From contig JAUCBJ010006337.1 in NCBI GenBank assembly GCA_032718475.1, forward strand, positions 1 through 55,108: a stretch of 55,108 nt of DNA. The letters are read 5' to 3'. This DNA comes from Nemertoderma westbladi (Eukaryota; Xenacoelomorpha; Nemertodermatida; Nemertodermatidae). Of the stretch, positions 24,114 to 35,700 are shown one piece after another (the stretch's first letter is position 1; every line of letters starts with the position of its first letter). The notes below the pieces were generated by a model. It saw nothing but the letters and a program-made list of their open reading frames with translations, did not search any database and was not told the origin of the DNA. Both the position numbers and the translations under genes were made by a program.

Positions 24114-25814
24114 AATTTGTCCAAGTTCAATATAGCTTACAACACCCCACTACCGGTACTGGTAAAATTATATATCTTTCAATTTGTTAAACCAGATGGT
24201 TTAGCGTTTAGCTTCACAATCCTCGTTACGATCGTCCTGTCCTGTACATCTGATCACCAAATACACCACTACCGGTAATCCGGTACTGAACAAAAGTTGA
24301 TGACGTTCAATAATATGAATGATAAACTAAGTGGTTTATAGGAGTAACAGAGTATTGTCTTCATTTTTAGCCTCGTTGCGCTCGTCCTGATCTGTCTTGC
24401 AACATGTTTCCTAAACGCAGACTGACGACCTCTATACTACATGATAGATAGATGCCAAAAGTTTTGACAAATTACGTACTCCACCTACTGGCGGGTTTGT
24501 TTTAGACGGAAAAATTATCATACATTTCTGAGTATTGGAGTTTAAGAGTCATTGCGTGTTACATTCAGTTGAACATGCAGTTTAAAAAATGGAGGCTTTC
24601 ACAGTCAAAAAAGTTTCACGCTGCTTTTTAAAAAAAGCCTGGTGGTAAAGAGACATTACCTCGGCTTAGTAAGCCAAAAGATGCTACTGTACCTTTTCAT
24701 TGTTATACAGTAATTATGGAATAAATTAACATACTGTACTACATGTAGTACCAAGATTGTTTTTGCTTACGTTTCAAAGCAAGATCTTTTAAAAGCATAA
24801 ATTCAGATCTGATTTGAAGTTAACTATTTTCGACTAAATCATACATAGTACATACAGTAGGAAAGGACAAAAGTAATCTACAGATAATAATTGAGAAACG
24901 TATAGAGTTATCGAACCACCTTGACAATGAGCAACCACAGCCGTTCAATGTGTAACAGAAGATACAAATTTAGGGAGAAGGAAAAAAACAACGTAATAAT
25001 TATTACCGGTACCAATAAATTATATAAATTTTGAGGCTTTACAATTCCTACTAAATAGCTCCATAATAAATTATACCAAAGCAAGTGCATACACGCACGT
25101 GGAAACTTCGCGCACAAGTCCAGATGAACCTTTGCTAGATAAACAACTAGTGAACAGTCTAGTCATTAGTCTCCTGGTGGTCGACAGATGTGCTATTCAT
25201 GCAGGGTTTTTTGTTATAAATATGTTAATGAAATTTATAAATGAAAATAGTGATTTCGAAATTTTTTAAACTTGTTTAGAAATATTTCTAAAACTAAAAA
25301 TTGAAAATAATACATTGAAAATTCTAAATTTACGTTACAGAGTTTGAAATAGAAACACCTATAAATCATAATTTAACGTTCAGACATTAGCTAAATGTAA
25401 TTTTTGTTAGTTCATTGGGGTCATTCACCAAAATCGAACCCTTGAATCTCTAAATCTGATTCATCACACCATGAGCTTCATTTGTACCAACTTCTATAAT
25501 ATCAAATTAACCCATCTGTGGTAATACAATGATCACAGTTACAGTTGAATGTTTCACTGACATTCCCGTAATTTAAAGTCTTTTTAGAGCACTTTTCAAG
25601 GAAACATATGAAAAATCATGGATGGTGTTGATTAGGTTGGTTAGCTGAGGTTGAGTCGGTCAAAGTAAAAAGAGACCAATTAAGACCGGTTGGTCCTACA
25701 AGGAACCTTAGACATTCAACGCGACCTATGTAAATGAAAGCAGCTAGCTTAGATGTTATTGAAAATGCAATATGCGCTTAAATAATAAAGGGGTTGTTTT
25801 TTATAATTAGAAAG
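24114..25814. other. Intergenic DNA with no gene seen
   Basis: AT-rich sequence. The motif CTCGTTGCGCTCGT-like appears at 23881-23892 and 24364-24376, and a variant at 24224-24236, suggesting small dispersed repeats. No ORF with recognisable content. Confidence 0.5.
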
Positions 25815-26958
25815 CCGGTGTACAAGGCTGAGATAACTCCCTCTTGAAATGACTCCCCGGTCATCTCAGCCAGGCTGAAAACACTCCTCAGTTGTCTCAG
25901 CCTAGGCTGAGAACACTCCCCAATTATCCCAGCCTAGGCTGAGAACACTCCCTTAGACTGAGATGACTCTCCTTAGGCTGATATGACTCCCCTAATTGAG
26001 TTATAATTCATATCTGTACCTGTGTTATTTTCGTATATTGCAAAAATAAAACTGTAACCTATGTTATTGAGTTATCTTTTATTGTTTTGGTTAGAAAAGC
26101 CCGCCACTGTAACCTGCTCCTTTCCTTTAATTAAGAAATCTAGGTAGACAACTGGGGAGTGTTCTCAGCCTAGGCTGAGAAGATTGGGGAGTCATATTAT
26201 TATTCGTTTATTTCATTCGCACTCGGCGACATCATAATAAAAATGTGTACAATTACACAATAGTTTTCATAGAGTTCCGATTTACACACAGAATTAATTG
26301 CATAGCAGGGACGAATAAGTACATATAGTGGAGCGACAGCGACACAATATTCAAATATAGGTTATAGTGTTACGGAATATTAAATAAAATAGGATAGGAA
26401 TATTAAATAAAATAGGATAGGAATATTAAATAAAATAGATATCATGCTTTGCATAATGCATATGTAAAAAGAAGACTTTGAACTAAACAAGTACCGATAC
26501 CAAATATATATTGCACCAGAGTAGTGAGGAAAAAAAACACAGATCGACTGGTAAGACCCGTGCCGGTCTGACATCCCCCGTTTGTAGCTTTGTCCGACAA
26601 CTTTGTAGCCGACTAGCATTGTTTGCGATTGCAAAAATAGGGAATCCTAAGAATATAATAGAGGAGCTCGATGGTACTAAGACGCCATTTATATTTAAGA
26701 AAGTTGGAACACAACGAGTCGAGTTGCCAAGACCAAGATGAAAAGACAACTTTGTTTTACTCTCTTCAAACTGTAGGTTAATGCTGCTGAGTTCATTAGA
26801 TACAGTGTCAATTATGTTTTCAATTTCTTTCGGAGTTCTTCCTACAATTAATATATCGTCGGCGTAGGAGATGATCCCAAGCCAAAACAATGATATGTTA
26901 AAACCGTATCCTTGGGATTATATTATATTTGGCGGAGAGTTATCTCAGCCTGTTACAC
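25815..26958. mobile_element. Composite TIR element with nested insertions
   Basis: The outer ends form an inverted pair: CCGGTGTACAAGGCTGAGAT at about 25815 and ATCTCAGCCTGTTACACCGG ending at 26958. Inside the left arm, 25845-25990 contains several copies of a roughly 38-40 bp unit whose core CTCAGCCTAGGCTGAG is a perfect 16-bp palindrome; another copy follows at 26165-26190. Nested within are a GGGGAAA-family MITE interior (26036-26140) and a LINE RT fragment (26380-26930). A lone end of the same family lies at 54340-54371. Classification is by structure only. Confidence 0.6.
26380..26930 (-). mobile_element. LINE RT fragment of a second family, with 23-bp tail repeat
   Basis: Minus-strand translation from 26890 gives SYADDILIVGRTPKEIENII, the catalytic YADD box of a reverse transcriptase. 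It is followed by ESKTKLSFH and, after a short gap, SSSIIFLGFPI. The fragment is truncated on both sides of the palm and is non-coding. Its 3' side ends in about three tandem copies of a 23-bp unit starting AATATTAAATAAAATAGG (26371-26443), a typical LINE-tail microsatellite. The sequence differs from the DFADD family of copies A-D. Confidence 0.8.
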
Positions 26959-27514
26959 CGGTTTAAGTATTTATGCCTTTCGTAGAGTAGAGTCTGTTAT
27001 TGGTTTCGATATGATAACAATTAATTATGACTGCATGATGAAATAAAATTACCAATAATCTGACAACAGAATACATTGTTACTGAAATGGGAAAGAAATG
27101 GGAAATTTGAATCAAATTTCCCTCCAGTTCTTAATGTAACAAGAAAAATAAAAGCATTTAATTGAATTTCAACAACAAAATCTTTCAACACATTTATCTC
27201 AAAATGTATTTTTTTAGTTTGCCCTTTCTACTGTGACCATCCCATCACCAATGACGTGGATAGGCCTTATTACTTATTAGTTTAATATATGTACGTACCT
27301 AAGGTTGAATAAAGTAGAAAACAAGCAATAACAGTGTATTACATGCCTACATTTAACTTTCTTAATTCATTCGTTATTGAGCAAATTATTTTGGTTTCCT
27401 AATCAAAATTTAGATTTTCTAAATTTTTTCTGACCGTTTAGAAACTTTTCATATTGAACATTTTGAAAAAACAATCCTGTAGTCATGTCCATCGAATATA
27501 GATGGACATGACAT

Positions 27515-27665
27515 GAAGATGCGCTACTCACTCATGTCCTTCGTTTTTCTCCCAGTACTCATTTTATCGACCTCAGTGCATAAAGGATGAGTGGACCCTT
27601 GGCGGGGTTCAACCTACAACCAATATATTGTAAGCCCGTCGCTCGGCCAACTGAGCTACCCCGCC
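27515..27665 (-). mobile_element. tRNA-derived SINE of a second family
   Basis: The minus-strand head (27665 down to 27601) looks like a tRNA: acceptor arm GGCGGGG pairs with CCCCGCC, the A box is TAGCTCAGTTGG, and the B box reads GGTTGAACCC with one base missing from GGTTCGAACCC. It is only 65 nt long and lacks a clean anticodon arm, so it is not a functional tRNA. The body contains CACTGAGGTCGATAAAATGA followed by GTACTGGGAG. A 12-bp perfect inverted repeat, GTCATGTCCATC (27482-27512), lies just beyond the body. Confidence 0.7.
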
Positions 27666-28178
27666 GTATATTTATTATGTAAATACAACTAAACTGGTTA
27701 TAAAGTTCTAGTAGTTGATAATAGAAGTGAAAACAATTCTTAAAATGCGATTCGTGTTTCGAATATTAATAGTTAGACAATTAAAATTATTCAGAATAAT
27801 TATAATCAATATTATTATCGCAGCAACGAACATACCGGTAATCAAATATCAGAAAACGTACGCTATTTCAGTTCGTCAGTAGTCATATGATTGTTAAGAG
27901 GATGTATCGTAAGCAAACATAAGTGCCTTGCTCTTACAGCGCGATTCAATGAAGTAGCTACTACTTTAATCAATATATTTACAGTGCTGTTTACGAGTGC
28001 ACTAGGCCCCTACTCAGCAGAGCACAGAGAGGGCTCTAATTAGGCATAGGTCTACCTCAGTGCCTACATGTCTACGTTTCGTAAGAAAACGAAACTGCGA
28101 ATGGAGTGAAAATTATAAAGGGAAAACAGAAATCTTAAAATTGTTGATAATAGGCCCAATCCCAAATTTAAATTTTGG
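27666..28178. other. Intergenic DNA downstream of TOMM20, no gene seen
   Basis: Lies 3' of TOMM20 on the minus strand. No canonical AATAAA was assigned close to the TOMM20 stop. No other coding sequence is supported. Confidence 0.45.
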
Positions 28179-28670
28179 CTATTCCAGCTCAGGTTCTTCT
28201 ATTTCCAAACCTTTGTCTTCCTTTTCTTCAACAATGGTGCTATTAATTATGGCCGCCTTAAATCTTTGTTCCGCTATGGGCAGTTTGTTGATGAGCATTT
28301 GGAAGGCGTGGGGTGGCAATGTCTGCTGCATTACACTTAACATCTGCTGGGGTTGCCCACACACTATCACCGAGTTGGCCAAATGCTCTGACGCCGCTTC
28401 CAGTTCTCCCCTATTCAGTAATTCCTCTCCGACTTGAACCTCTTCCAGGAAATACTCCTGGATCGCTTGAGGATCTTTGAGACTCGGGATTTTATAGGCT
28501 CCGGCAGATTTTGCGTGGTGTCTGCTCTTATCGTTCGCTCTCTTCTCGCGTAGTTTTTGCTTGAAATCAGGAGCACTTCGCCTCTTTCGATCGAAATATA
28601 TACAGTAACCGAGAAAAGCAGTGGCTGCAGAACCCAGAACAACTTTCAACACAGTGGATTGAGCAACCAT
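28179..28670 (-). CDS. TOMM20: Mitochondrial import receptor subunit TOM20, intronless
   Basis: Encodes a 163-residue TOM20, the outer-membrane receptor that binds amphipathic presequences and passes preproteins to the TOM40 channel. An N-terminal transmembrane anchor covers about residues 6-25, ending in GYCIYFDRKRR, a hallmark of animal TOM20. A charged linker follows, then the cytosolic presequence-binding domain with FLEEVQVGEELLNRGELEAA, NSVIVCGQPQQ, VMQQTLPPHAFQMLINKL, and an acidic tail (GLEIEEPELE). The start is the ATG at 28668-28670 (AAGATGG, a good Kozak context), which gives the normal MVxxS-type N-terminus; the longer frame upstream begins with TTG only. The CDS is one exon, although vertebrate TOMM20 is multi-exon, so a retrocopy origin is possible. 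The frame is fully intact. Confidence 0.95.
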   Translation of the reverse strand: MVAQSTVLKVVLGSAATAFLGYCIYFDRKRRSAPDFKQKLREKRANDKSRHHAKSAGAYKIPSLKDPQAIQEYFLEEVQVGEELLNRGELEAASEHLANSVIVCGQPQQMLSVMQQTLPPHAFQMLINKLPIAEQRFKAAIINSTIVEEKEDKGLEIEEPELE

Positions 28671-30936
28671 CTTTAAAGTAGCGTTATTACGCAATTACAA
28701 TTCTGCAATTAGGGCAGCCAATACTGCAATAACCTAATCTGTAATCACTGTACAGCTGTACCGCAGTACCGGTAATCAGTTCTGCAGTTGTTACTGGGGT
28801 ATAGCTTTATAGCGAACAGCTGTAGTCCTACAGGCTGACAGGTACTGAGTCTGCCAGTAGCGAAGAGCAGGCATATTTTATATTTTCATATTTTGCTTTC
28901 ATTTTTCTTATTTTGCTTTTATTTGCCTTTCATATTTTAAATGTTTACATATTTCCGACAAAGTCTGTTTCGGTTACATCACTCCCATGGGCTATCGCTA
29001 CGACAACAAAAGTCTTGGAAGACGTGGAATAGACTACAGTACCTACTGTAATTTATTGGTTTCTAATGTATAGAATTGGTTTGTACAATATTTTGGAAGA
29101 ATACAGTTAAAACTATTGAATAAATTTATTAAACTATTAAAGATTAAACATTTCATTAAGCTATTTTCATTAAACATTTTAATTAAACTATTATTTCTGG
29201 AATTCCTAATATTATATTGCCTTCATCCCAATACATTTCACTATTAACAAATATTCATAGCGACGCGTTCCATTCAAACTTAATAAGAATTTTTATTCTT
29301 AAATTGTTACTTTTTTCCCTAGGGAAAAAAGTAACCCATAGGATTGCATTGATTGTACTTTTTTCCCGGCGAAATAAGTAAAGTAAAATATTTTTGGTGG
29401 AATTTTTTAAATTGTATTATATATATTGAAAGAGCATCGACGTAGAAAAGGTTTGTAAGTAATTTCAGCAAAATCCATTAACACACTCAAAAGTTATTGC
29501 AACTTTAGTGCCTGCGCGCGGCATTCTCCGAACCGGAACTCAATATCCACTATTGGTGTAGGTAGTTAAGCGGCTCTCTAGTTACGTCTTTAATATTCGA
29601 GAAAAATAAAATATTTAACATTGAGTAAGGCAGCATCAGGAGTTGGAGAGTACAATAAATGAATAGCAGTAACTATGGAAGCAATATAGTTCAATACTGC
29701 AGTTAATTTAATCTTGTAACAGTAACACTAACTGTAGTATTATCGCTATGTTTATTAATTAATTTAGCAACAAACAATAAGTAGGCCTGCCAATTTATGA
29801 ATAAAATTACGTATTACATGGGAAAAAAACGTCAGAAAGTAGAACTTTTTTTTTCAATATTCTCTCGACCCTTTATTGACCTCGCTATCGCTCGGTAAAT
29901 AAAATTCCTCGAGAATAATGAAAAAGAGTTCTACTTTTTTCCTATGTAATAAATTATTATTATCTGAGTTGTAACAACCTCATTATGTTGCGCAGCTTTT
30001 GCCCTTATCCGATTTCAAGACTGTACAGTAGTGTATTGTATTGCAATCAATCCAGATGGGGTGAGTGGGCGTCTTGGTGCAAACAATGACAAATCTAAGA
30101 CATCCACAGGCAGCAGGATCAAATCGTTTACTAACGATACTTCAAAAATTGAATAATTTCAGTATAAGATTTAAGTTACTGTAGCAGGGCGCTGTCTTTC
30201 AATTAGTTTAATACGATAATTATTTATTAGGGCATACTTGGGGAAAAAGTAGAACTTTTTTCACTCTCAATTTATTTTATTTTTTATTTAACGAGCCCAA
30301 GCGAGGTTCATTGAACTGCATGAACTTCCAGTGCGATTCCAAATATTGTACTCTTCAACTACTGATGCTGCCTTTATTCAATGTTAACTAATTTATTGTT
30401 CACGAATATTTACTACTTAACAAAAATTAAAGCATAGCTTAACTACATAAACCATCATATTGGATGAGTTCCGTTTTGTAGTATAAGCCCTGCAGCCTCA
30501 GACATTAAAGTTGTCATAACTTTTTAGTATGTGCATGGAATTTGCTCAAAGTACGGGAAAACAGTACATCGATCACCCATGTAATAAAAATTATGTTTAC
30601 CATTTGATAATTTATGGAGATCAAATATTTAATAAGAAGTAGGCCTATCCAATACCTATTGTACTAATGGAAGTTTAATTTTACATTTAGATTTAAAATT
30701 GAACTTAAATTTAAATTAAATTCTGTATTCATTGTACTACTCTAATGTTATTGGATCTGCTCGCTTAGTTTCTAGCGTGGGATCTACAAGTTCAAGTTCG
30801 TTTCGTATCTATGGTTACTGTATTAACAAACGGTTTCAAGTACAGAAGTAGGATCTATACTGATCTAAGTTTGCCTAGTTACATTGTACATACAGTAGTT
30901 AGGTAGTTGGGATTGACAACCATGTTCGCCAGTCTA
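28671..30936. other. Intergenic DNA with short foldback elements
   Basis: No coding sequence is recognised. At 29306-29335 there is a perfect 30-bp palindrome whose half is GTTACTTTTTTCCCT. At 29813-29950 there is a foldback with arms of about 40-50 bp (outer ATTACATGGGAAAAAA against TTTTTTCCTATGTAAT), enclosing CTCGCTATCGCTCGG. A half-element with GGGGAAAAAGTAGAAC lies at about 30240. These are probably related miniature elements. The remainder is AT-rich. Confidence 0.65.
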
Positions 30937-32320
30937 TAATAATAATAATAATAATATTGGCTTATTAAGGTGCCCCCTTCTAACATCTGCCATGCAGAGG
31001 GCACCGTACACACATTAATTGTTCTGCACATATTTAAGTAAAAATACAAAAATTACTTATTTTAAAACACACTAATTACAAACTTATGATACACAGGTTA
31101 AAAAAAAAATACAATATGATAAAAACGTGATAAAATAATTGTTCACCAATTTGGCCATCATACAACGAATAAAATTCAACTTACTAATGTTAAAAAGAAG
31201 CCATATGCCGAGATGATGTTAAAAAATGATTTACGAAATCTAGTTTGTAGAAAATATGCCAAGCTTTTAAAAATTGTTTTGATATTTAAAACATACATAC
31301 AGTACTAATGTAAAAATGTGAGTTCTTCATTACCTAAAAAAAAAAAATTCTAAAAAATGGTTGATTGTGATAAAAAATGATATTCTAAGTATTGAAATGT
31401 TCATTAAATAAGTATGTCTTGAGTCTCGTTTTAAAAATATCTAGAGTTAATCCGGGATCTCGCAGGTTACAGGGCAGTGCGTTCCAAACAGCTGGTGCAG
31501 TATAACTAAACGAACGCCGGGCAAACGTCGTTTTACTTGCGTAAACCCGTAAACAGTTAGTCGATACTGCTCGTGTATTTTGGCGTGTGCGGTTATCAAT
31601 GCAGGCTTTAATAAGTTCGGATAAGTATGAAGGTACTGTACCTTTTAGAGCCCGGAACGTTAGCACTGCTACTTTGAAGTTTATTCGCGACTTAATTGGC
31701 AGCCAATGTAGTTCCTTCAACACTGGAGTAATATGTTGTCTTGCTGGTATTTGTTTTACTATTCTTGCTGCGGCATTTTGAATTAGCTGTAACTTTCTCA
31801 GAATCCTGTTAGGCGATCCCATATAGAGGCTATTACAATAGTCAAGTTTACTTCCTATCAGTGCTACACTTATTAGTTTCGCTGTATCAACCGTTATCCT
31901 TGGTCTAATCCTTTTAAATTCCCTTAAAAACATATAACATGAAGAAACAACTTTATTTACTTGATGTCTAGCAGTTAAGTGAGAATCAAACTCCACACCT
32001 AGAGGTTTCTTTCATGTTCTGAAGGGTAAATGACGTCAGTGCCAACTTCCAATCTTATCTCACCCACTTGCTGTAACTTTATTCTGGATCCTATCAATAG
32101 TAGTTTAGTTTTTGAAGCATTTATCTCCAGTTTATTTTTATTCATCCAGGTAAATACTTGTGCAAGGCAGTCCTCTAGTCGAGACATCGGTGATGGACCC
32201 CCCATTTCTATTGCCTGATAAACTTGAGTATCATCTGAGTACAGGTGGTGCTGCATCCCAAAGGAGCTGATCAATGTCGTCAATGGTGCTGTGTATAAGA
32301 TAAACAACAATACTCCGAGA
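30937..32320 (-). mobile_element. CR1-like LINE, 3' part, frameshifted
   Basis: Two minus-strand reading frames make the C-terminal half of a reverse transcriptase. Minus 31999-32310 has [13 protein letters not shown], where YSDD is the catalytic box used by CR1-type elements, followed by [17 protein letters not shown]. Minus 31385-31996 has FDSHLTARHQVNKVVSSCY, LDYCNSLYMG, LKELHWLPIKSRINFKV, VWNALPCNLRD and FKTRLKTYLF. A frameshift near 31990-32005 separates them. The element is 5'-truncated at about 32320 and ends on the left in an (ATT)n-type run at 30937-30955. It lies just upstream of SMNDC1 exon 1 and is inactive. Confidence 0.9.
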
Positions 32321-32692
32321 ATTGAACCTTGTTCTGCCAGTCCTCCAGACGGTCTGTTCCTGACCTACGGTACGTTCGCTAGCTGGCTAGGATATAAGTT
32401 CACCTCAAGTCGCCTGGCCTTGCGGGATCTAAGTTCGAATTACTGTATTACTGTACAAATGTCAGACTGTCAGATGTAAACACTGAAACAAGCTGTTGAC
32501 AAGTTTACTGCGTACTGATTTCTGGATTTAGTACCGGACCGGTTTCGCTTAGATATCTTTTACACAGCTGCACAGTCTGACAGTGCACAGAGTATATCCA
32601 AACTGCCAAATCCAATGACTGAATGACCATCAACTCAACTCTGCAACTGTTGAACTGCGAAAGGTGATTGCAGGCAGCAGGACTGATAAATA

Positions 32693-32734
32693 ATGGCTGA
32701 CAATATTGCAACCTACAAGGCTCAATTGCTTCAG
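32693..32734 (+). CDS. SMNDC1: SMNDC1 exon 1 (coding part)
   Basis: Fourteen codons, MADNIATYKAQLLQ, followed by the consensus donor CAG|GTAAGC. The translation matches the conserved SPF30 start (ASYKAQLQQ in human). The ATG context is AATAATGG. No upstream promoter element is obvious, and a CR1-like LINE ends about 370 bp upstream. Confidence 0.9.
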
Positions 32735-35700
32735 GTAAGCCATATTTAGACAGTTAGAGATACATACCGGTACAGCGGTATGACTTTTGACATGATGATA
32801 AAGCACCGTCAGACCGCTAAGGCCTGTTTCAGTGTTTACAGGTTTACAGCTGGCTTTACCCGTGGCCGTGCCGTGGCAACTTTTAGAGCAACTTTCTCGG
32901 CAACTTGTCAGCTTGTTTAGCAACCCAGGCGCAGGCAGTAGGGTTCCCTATCCCTATCGGGATATATGAATATATCCCGATCGGGATTTATTCCATTATT
33001 CAACCTTTTCCAATATTCGCGCGAAACTAGAAAAATTCGTACCAAACTGCCAAATGGCGCCATCCAGCACTCAGCAGATAGATTAGAAAAAATGGGTTAT
33101 ATTCGTTAATTCGTTTCTGCCCCGCAAAGTGGTGTTAGGGCTTTCAAAAGATATTGCAGAGTGAAAATCATATAGCGATCGGGATGGGATATTTTGTGGT
33201 AGGCTAATGATGAGACATTTATTTGTATTATGTAGGCCTATATGTGTACCATTACCGGTACTGGATTATGAGGGCAGAGGCTGAGAGGGTGTGTGTGACC
33301 CTAGGCGGGTGGACTCTCAAAGACACTATTACTGTATTTGTATTACAGTATTACAATTACAGTATTATATTATTCCAGTATTATGTTACAGGGTATTACA
33401 GTATTACCGTACAATCAGCGAAAGTGGCCAGTGCCAGTCACGCGGAAATTACAGCTCAAATCATTAAAAAAAATGTTATTATAGGCCTAATATCAATGTC
33501 TGAATGTTCTAGAACATTTTCAAAGAGAAAGAAATAGCAAATCTTAAACTAATTTTCTAGAATGCAGAATGAGCACTGAAAAATTTTGACAACTTTTCTA
33601 GAACATATTTAAGAAATGATAAATTACCAGTACAAACAAGTTTTTCAAGGGCAGTTGATCCTTTATACGTTTATAATTATGTAGGCCTAATTGTTATTTC
33701 ATTTCTTATTTGTTTCCTTTGCTATTATTTCCTTGTTTCCTCTGAGGGGAATTTGGAAAGCCATAAAATTAACCATTGTCTGAAAGAGTTTGAAAATGTT
33801 AGACTATATAATACTCTGACCTTATAGGGCCTATACCGTTACCGTAATAAGAAAAATCGGAAAACGACTGAGTCTGCTAGCTGTAACCGGATAACCAACT
33901 CCATTTGTCCCCCCTCCCCCAGCTATCTATTGTTTTTCACAGAGAGTATTATAGTAACTGCAACTGATTTATGGGATTTTAGTACCGGTAGGTAATTTGA
34001 TTCATCATCATCATCGTGTCTGCACGGTAATTCACATAGCGCCCCATTTGGAGATCTCCAGTGAATGTTTGGATTTGACCTGACCAAATTGGTTTACTAC
34101 GGAAGATCCGCAGTGGGCACACCTGGGCGGGTGTGGGCCACTCGGAATCCGACGAGGCGGCGCACATATTGACATTTGGCGTATGTACATTTCTTACAGT
34201 AGGGGGCCACTGGGTTAAGAGTTTTTTACGGTATACTTAATATGAGCATAAAGAAGAAAATGTTGGCGATGTATCTGAAAATAAATAAATAGACATTGCT
34301 CTTTGTCTCTCTCAAGTTGATTTGGATTATGACAATGTGATACTTTTCACTCCTGCAATAATTCAGGTGGTTTGATGAGACTGCTTAGGGGTGGGGGGGG
34401 GGGGGGGGGGGGGGCTTAAGTCTTGTGGATATTGTATAGTATAGTCTTGGTTTGTTTTTAATTATACTGTATTCATCCCTATGTTATATTATTCCTACCC
34501 CCCCCCCCCCCCCCCCCCTCCCCCCCCATCTGATTATATTAATTACTTAATGTTATATATTCTATCTGCAATAAATTAGTTCTGAACTAAAGTGTAGTGA
34601 TACTGATACTACACAAAAAGAGATAATGTAACAAAGAAATGAAAAGAAAGGCAATGTTATAGTAAATAGATTTGTGTTATGCAACATTCTGCAGCAGCTG
34701 CTGGCTCCGAGGTAACTAATGTTGTATAGCATGGGACTACTGACTGTCTCTGGGTAGTATATTGAAGACATAAGTCTGTGAAGGGGCGATAATGTTTACT
34801 TTAGCTTTGATTTATGTTGTCAGCCAGGGGCGTCCTTCCGGTTCAATGAGTTAATGGGCAGATTTATTACATTGCAAGACTGTTTGATGCTTATGGAATA
34901 TGGATCGAGGTGAAGTTATTATTATAAACATTGTCTAATTAAACAGAGTTATCAGGATGGAAAACTCATTTTGTATAATGTAGTATCCTCAGACCACCTG
35001 TGAAAAATATTGATGGATTGGGATAAATAGGGCTGTAGGATGGGAGTTGGTGTGTAAGTCGCCTATGGAATCGGAAGAATATATCAAATTGACTGTTTTA
35101 TATAACATTGACCTGCGGAATCCATGAGAATTGTTATGGAAGTAGAAATCTAATATTTATATCAAACACATGCTTGGTACTGTATCAGGGGATTGCCGCC
35201 TGTCACTATGTACACGTTCTCTGAACCCAGAGTTATACTGCCGTATTTGGGCGAATACGACAGGCTACTGTACTATACAGTACGTTTGTTGTGGTTAGTG
35301 ACGGGTTGTTAGTATCTCATGCAAAATAAATGTAGGACTTTGTAATTATTTTGCAAATATTGGGACCATGCATTTTCTAACTTATAGGTTTCGTTGCATT
35401 GCTTGATCAAACTTATCCTGTATTCTATAATGCGTGATATTTTACTCTCCAATGTCAGTAGAGGTGAAGAGGTGTGCTGTTGGTCTGCCTCTGCGTCATT
35501 GGGGCAGGGGGGTTGGGGAAAGTGTCAGATTCATCTATTCGTGTTGATGGTTGGTGAGGATTCTACTTCTGGCTAGGTCTGGCCTAGAGTAGAAGCAGTT
35601 CCGTGGCAATAATAATATTGCACCTCAAAAGAGGGCCCTTACTGCATCAGGGACGCGTTTTTCGACAGAGCCCCGTCAGCTGAAACAGCCAGTGCCGCTA

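Noticed and set aside
27601-27665. Functional tRNA gene on the minus strand
   Set aside because: Only 65 nt, a base missing from the B box, no clean anticodon stem, and followed by a SINE body.
28060-28437. 125-codon plus-strand ORF
   Set aside because: It is the antisense shadow of TOMM20.
28671-28694. Longer TOMM20 start at 28694
   Set aside because: That codon is TTG, and the downstream ATG at 28670 restores the normal TOM20 N-terminus with a good Kozak context.
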